NCBI RefSeq assembly: GCF_002257645.1
Contig: NZ_NQMO01000013.1
Span: 62,001-126,000 of the forward strand
Length of the DNA: 64,000 nt
Source of the DNA: Paenibacillus sp. XY044
GTDB lineage: Bacteria; Bacillota; Bacilli; Paenibacillales; Paenibacillaceae
Direction of reading: 5' to 3'
Each line of letters begins with the position of its first letter. Position 1 is the first letter of the stretch. Below the pieces are notes generated by a model. It was not told where the DNA came from. It saw only the letters and a program-made list of their open reading frames with translations, and ran no database searches. The translations under genes were made by a program, and so were the position numbers. Shown here piece after piece: positions 62,488 through 64,000 of this stretch.

Positions 62488-64000
62488 TTACGCGTCCTGC
62501 AGCTCCATCCACCGCTCATATGCCGCATCCAGCTTCGCCTGCAGCAGCTCCCGCTCTGCATGAAGCTCCTGCAGGCGCGCCAGATCGGATGCGGCGCTCT
62601 CCTTCAGCATGTCGGCATCGACCTGTCCGAGCTGGGCTTCGAGCTCCTTGATCGATTGCTCAAGCGAAGCGAAAGCGGGGGCGTCGTTCTTCCGGGAACG
62701 CCGCTCGCCGGCATTGGCGCGGGCAGCAGCCGGCTTGGATCCCGGCTCTTCGCCCGTTATGCCGGTTGCCGCGCCACGCGAGCCGTGGGCTTCTTCCTTC
62801 CGCTGCTGCGCTGCCAATTCGACCTCGCTCTGTTTGCGGATTTCCTGTTTGTAATCCTCAAAGTTACCGATGAAGGAGCGGACACGCTCGTGATCCAGGC
62901 TCCAAATTTTTCTAGCCAGTCTGTTGATAAAATACCGGTCGTGGGACACGCCGAAAATGGTGCCAGGAAACTCCTCCAGTGCCTCTTCCAACGCTTCCCT
63001 GGCGTCAATGTCCAGATGGTTGGTCGGTTCATCCAGAATCAGCAGATTGGGCTTCTGCTCCATCAGGATGGCGAAGCGCAGCCGCGTCCACTCCCCGCCG
63101 GAGAGGCTGCGGATGTCTTTGAATACATCGGCCCCGTAGAACAGGAAGCGCGCCAGCCTGCCGCGGGCTTCACCTTCCTCGATACCGGCCTGTTCCCGGT
63201 AGTACTGCAGCACGTTCTGCTTGACGGACTCCGGCGTTTCCTCCTGTGCGAGGTAGCCGATGCTGACGCGCGAGCCGACGGCCACGCTGCCTTCCGTCGG
63301 ATCGAGCTGGCCAAGGACCAGCTTGATCAGCGTGCTTTTGCCGCTTCCGTTGCCGCCGAGCAGCATCACGGTTTCCCCGTACCGCAGCGTTTCGTTTACG
63401 CTTTTGAACAAGGTGCGCGTGCCATATGATTTGGCCAACTCCTCGAACACGAGCACCTGCTTGCCGGAACGGTCTTCCTGCTGCAGTGCCAAATCCATCG
63501 TCTTGCGTTCAAGCACTGGACGCTTCAGCTTCACCATCCGGTCGAGCGCCTTCTGCATGGAGGCGGCCCGGCGGTGGAATCCGGCGTTCGGCGGATTGGA
63601 ACGGTTGCCCCACTCGATCAGTTGTTTGATGCTTTCCTGCATCTTTTTGATTTTTTTCTGCTGCTCCTGGTAATCGGCAAACTGCTGCAGCAGCCGCGCT
63701 TCCTTTTCCTTCTGATAACCGCTGTAGTCGGTATGGTAGGTAAAAGCTTCCCCGTCTTCAATCTCGACCACCTTGGTCACGAGTTTGTCGAGAAAATAAC
63801 GGTCATGCGATATCGTGAGCACTGTGCCGCGGTATTCCTTCAGGAATTGCTCCAGCCATTCAATTGCCGCCATATCTAAATGGTTGGTCGGTTCATCCAG
63901 CAGGAGCACATCAGGCTGCTCAAGCAGCAGGGAGGCGAGCCCGATTTTCGTCTTCTCTCCGCCGGAGAGGGAGGCGAAGGGGCGGCTGTACTGGCTCGCG
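62488..64000 (-). CDS. ABC-F family ATPase (5' end outside window)
   Basis: Frame open from base 64000 to the TAA at 62488, giving the last 504 residues. Visible: first domain signature SLSGGEKTKIG and Walker B LLLDEPTNHLDM, the interdomain linker with NRSNPPNAGFHRRAASM, second domain Walker A GGNGSGKST, SLSGGEWTRL and LILDEPTNHLDI, then a charged coiled-coil tail. No membrane segments. ABC-F proteins act on the ribosome in translation or antibiotic protection; the subfamily is not decided here. Leftward gene whose start lies beyond the window. Confidence 0.93.
   Translation of the reverse strand, partial: ASQYSRPFASLSGGEKTKIGLASLLLEQPDVLLLDEPTNHLDMAAIEWLEQFLKEYRGTVLTISHDRYFLDKLVTKVVEIEDGEAFTYHTDYSGYQKEKEARLLQQFADYQEQQKKIKKMQESIKQLIEWGNRSNPPNAGFHRRAASMQKALDRMVKLKRPVLERKTMDLALQQEDRSGKQVLVFEELAKSYGTRTLFKSVNETLRYGETVMLLGGNGSGKSTLIKLVLGQLDPTEGSVAVGSRVSIGYLAQEETPESVKQNVLQYYREQAGIEEGEARGRLARFLFYGADVFKDIRSLSGGEWTRLRFAILMEQKPNLLILDEPTNHLDIDAREALEEALEEFPGTIFGVSHDRYFINRLARKIWSLDHERVRSFIGNFEDYKQEIRKQSEVELAAQQRKEEAHGSRGAATGITGEEPGSKPAAARANAGERRSRKNDAPAFASLEQSIKELEAQLGQVDADMLKESAASDLARLQELHAERELLQAKLDAAYERWMELQDA

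Overview
The window looks like a chromosomal segment of a Paenibacillus-type member of the Bacillales. The evidence is the gene order rarA / mnmA / cymR / cysteine desulfurase / PRC-barrel / AI-2E permease / T-box-alaS / ireB / ruvX / DUF1292 / mltG, strong Shine-Dalgarno sites with frequent TTG and GTG starts, a two-subunit glycine decarboxylase, and many rho-independent terminators. No rRNA, tRNA, IS element, prophage or CRISPR array was seen.

Layout. (1) 1-11.7 kb: conserved housekeeping block for tRNA thiolation, cysteine control, alanyl-tRNA synthetase under a T-box, and cell-envelope functions ending in mltG. (2) 11.9-17.0 kb: a DUF1349 gene, then a leftward four-gene accessory operon: MFS permease, class-III aminotransferase, zinc dehydrogenase, HAD phosphatase. 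Its composition resembles azasugar (1-deoxynojirimycin-type) biosynthesis. (3) 17.1-26.8 kb: chemoreceptor, class B PBP overlapping a convergent AI-2E permease, NodB-YkoP deacetylase, ilvD, KGG-repeat stress protein. (4) 27-37.7 kb: KDG kinase and KDPG aldolase, a sirtuin, an aldo-keto reductase, a degenerate 30-bp repeat tract, an AraC regulator divergent from galK-galE-galT, and an iron alcohol dehydrogenase. (5) 37.9-46 kb: a TetR and serine hydrolase pair sharing a nearly identical palindromic operator, an NfeD-flotillin operon behind an ECF(sigma-W)-like promoter, and a TSUP permease coupled to a carboxylesterase with a divergent LysR. (6) 46-49.2 kb: glcT followed by a RAT antiterminator and ptsH-ptsI. 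(7) 49.4-57.4 kb: a glycine/serine locus. gcvT-gcvPA-gcvPB run leftward under one tandem glycine riboswitch; sdaAB-sdaAA-gcvH run rightward under a second, with a ROK gene between. (8) 57.4-64 kb: GtrA protein, type I pullulanase with a C-terminal CBM41-like domain, DUF985 cupin, ribosomal protein L25/CTC, and the C-terminal part of an ABC-F ATPase.

The most notable things found are the azasugar-like operon, a structured intergenic repeat of about 115 nt present twice (57384-57500 and 61345-61457, each immediately downstream of a terminator), the glycine riboswitch in front of serine dehydratase plus gcvH, the duplicated TetR and AraC operator candidates, the RAT in front of ptsHI, and the degenerate 30-bp tandem repeat. 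All functional statements come from reading the translations and DNA; no database search was run.
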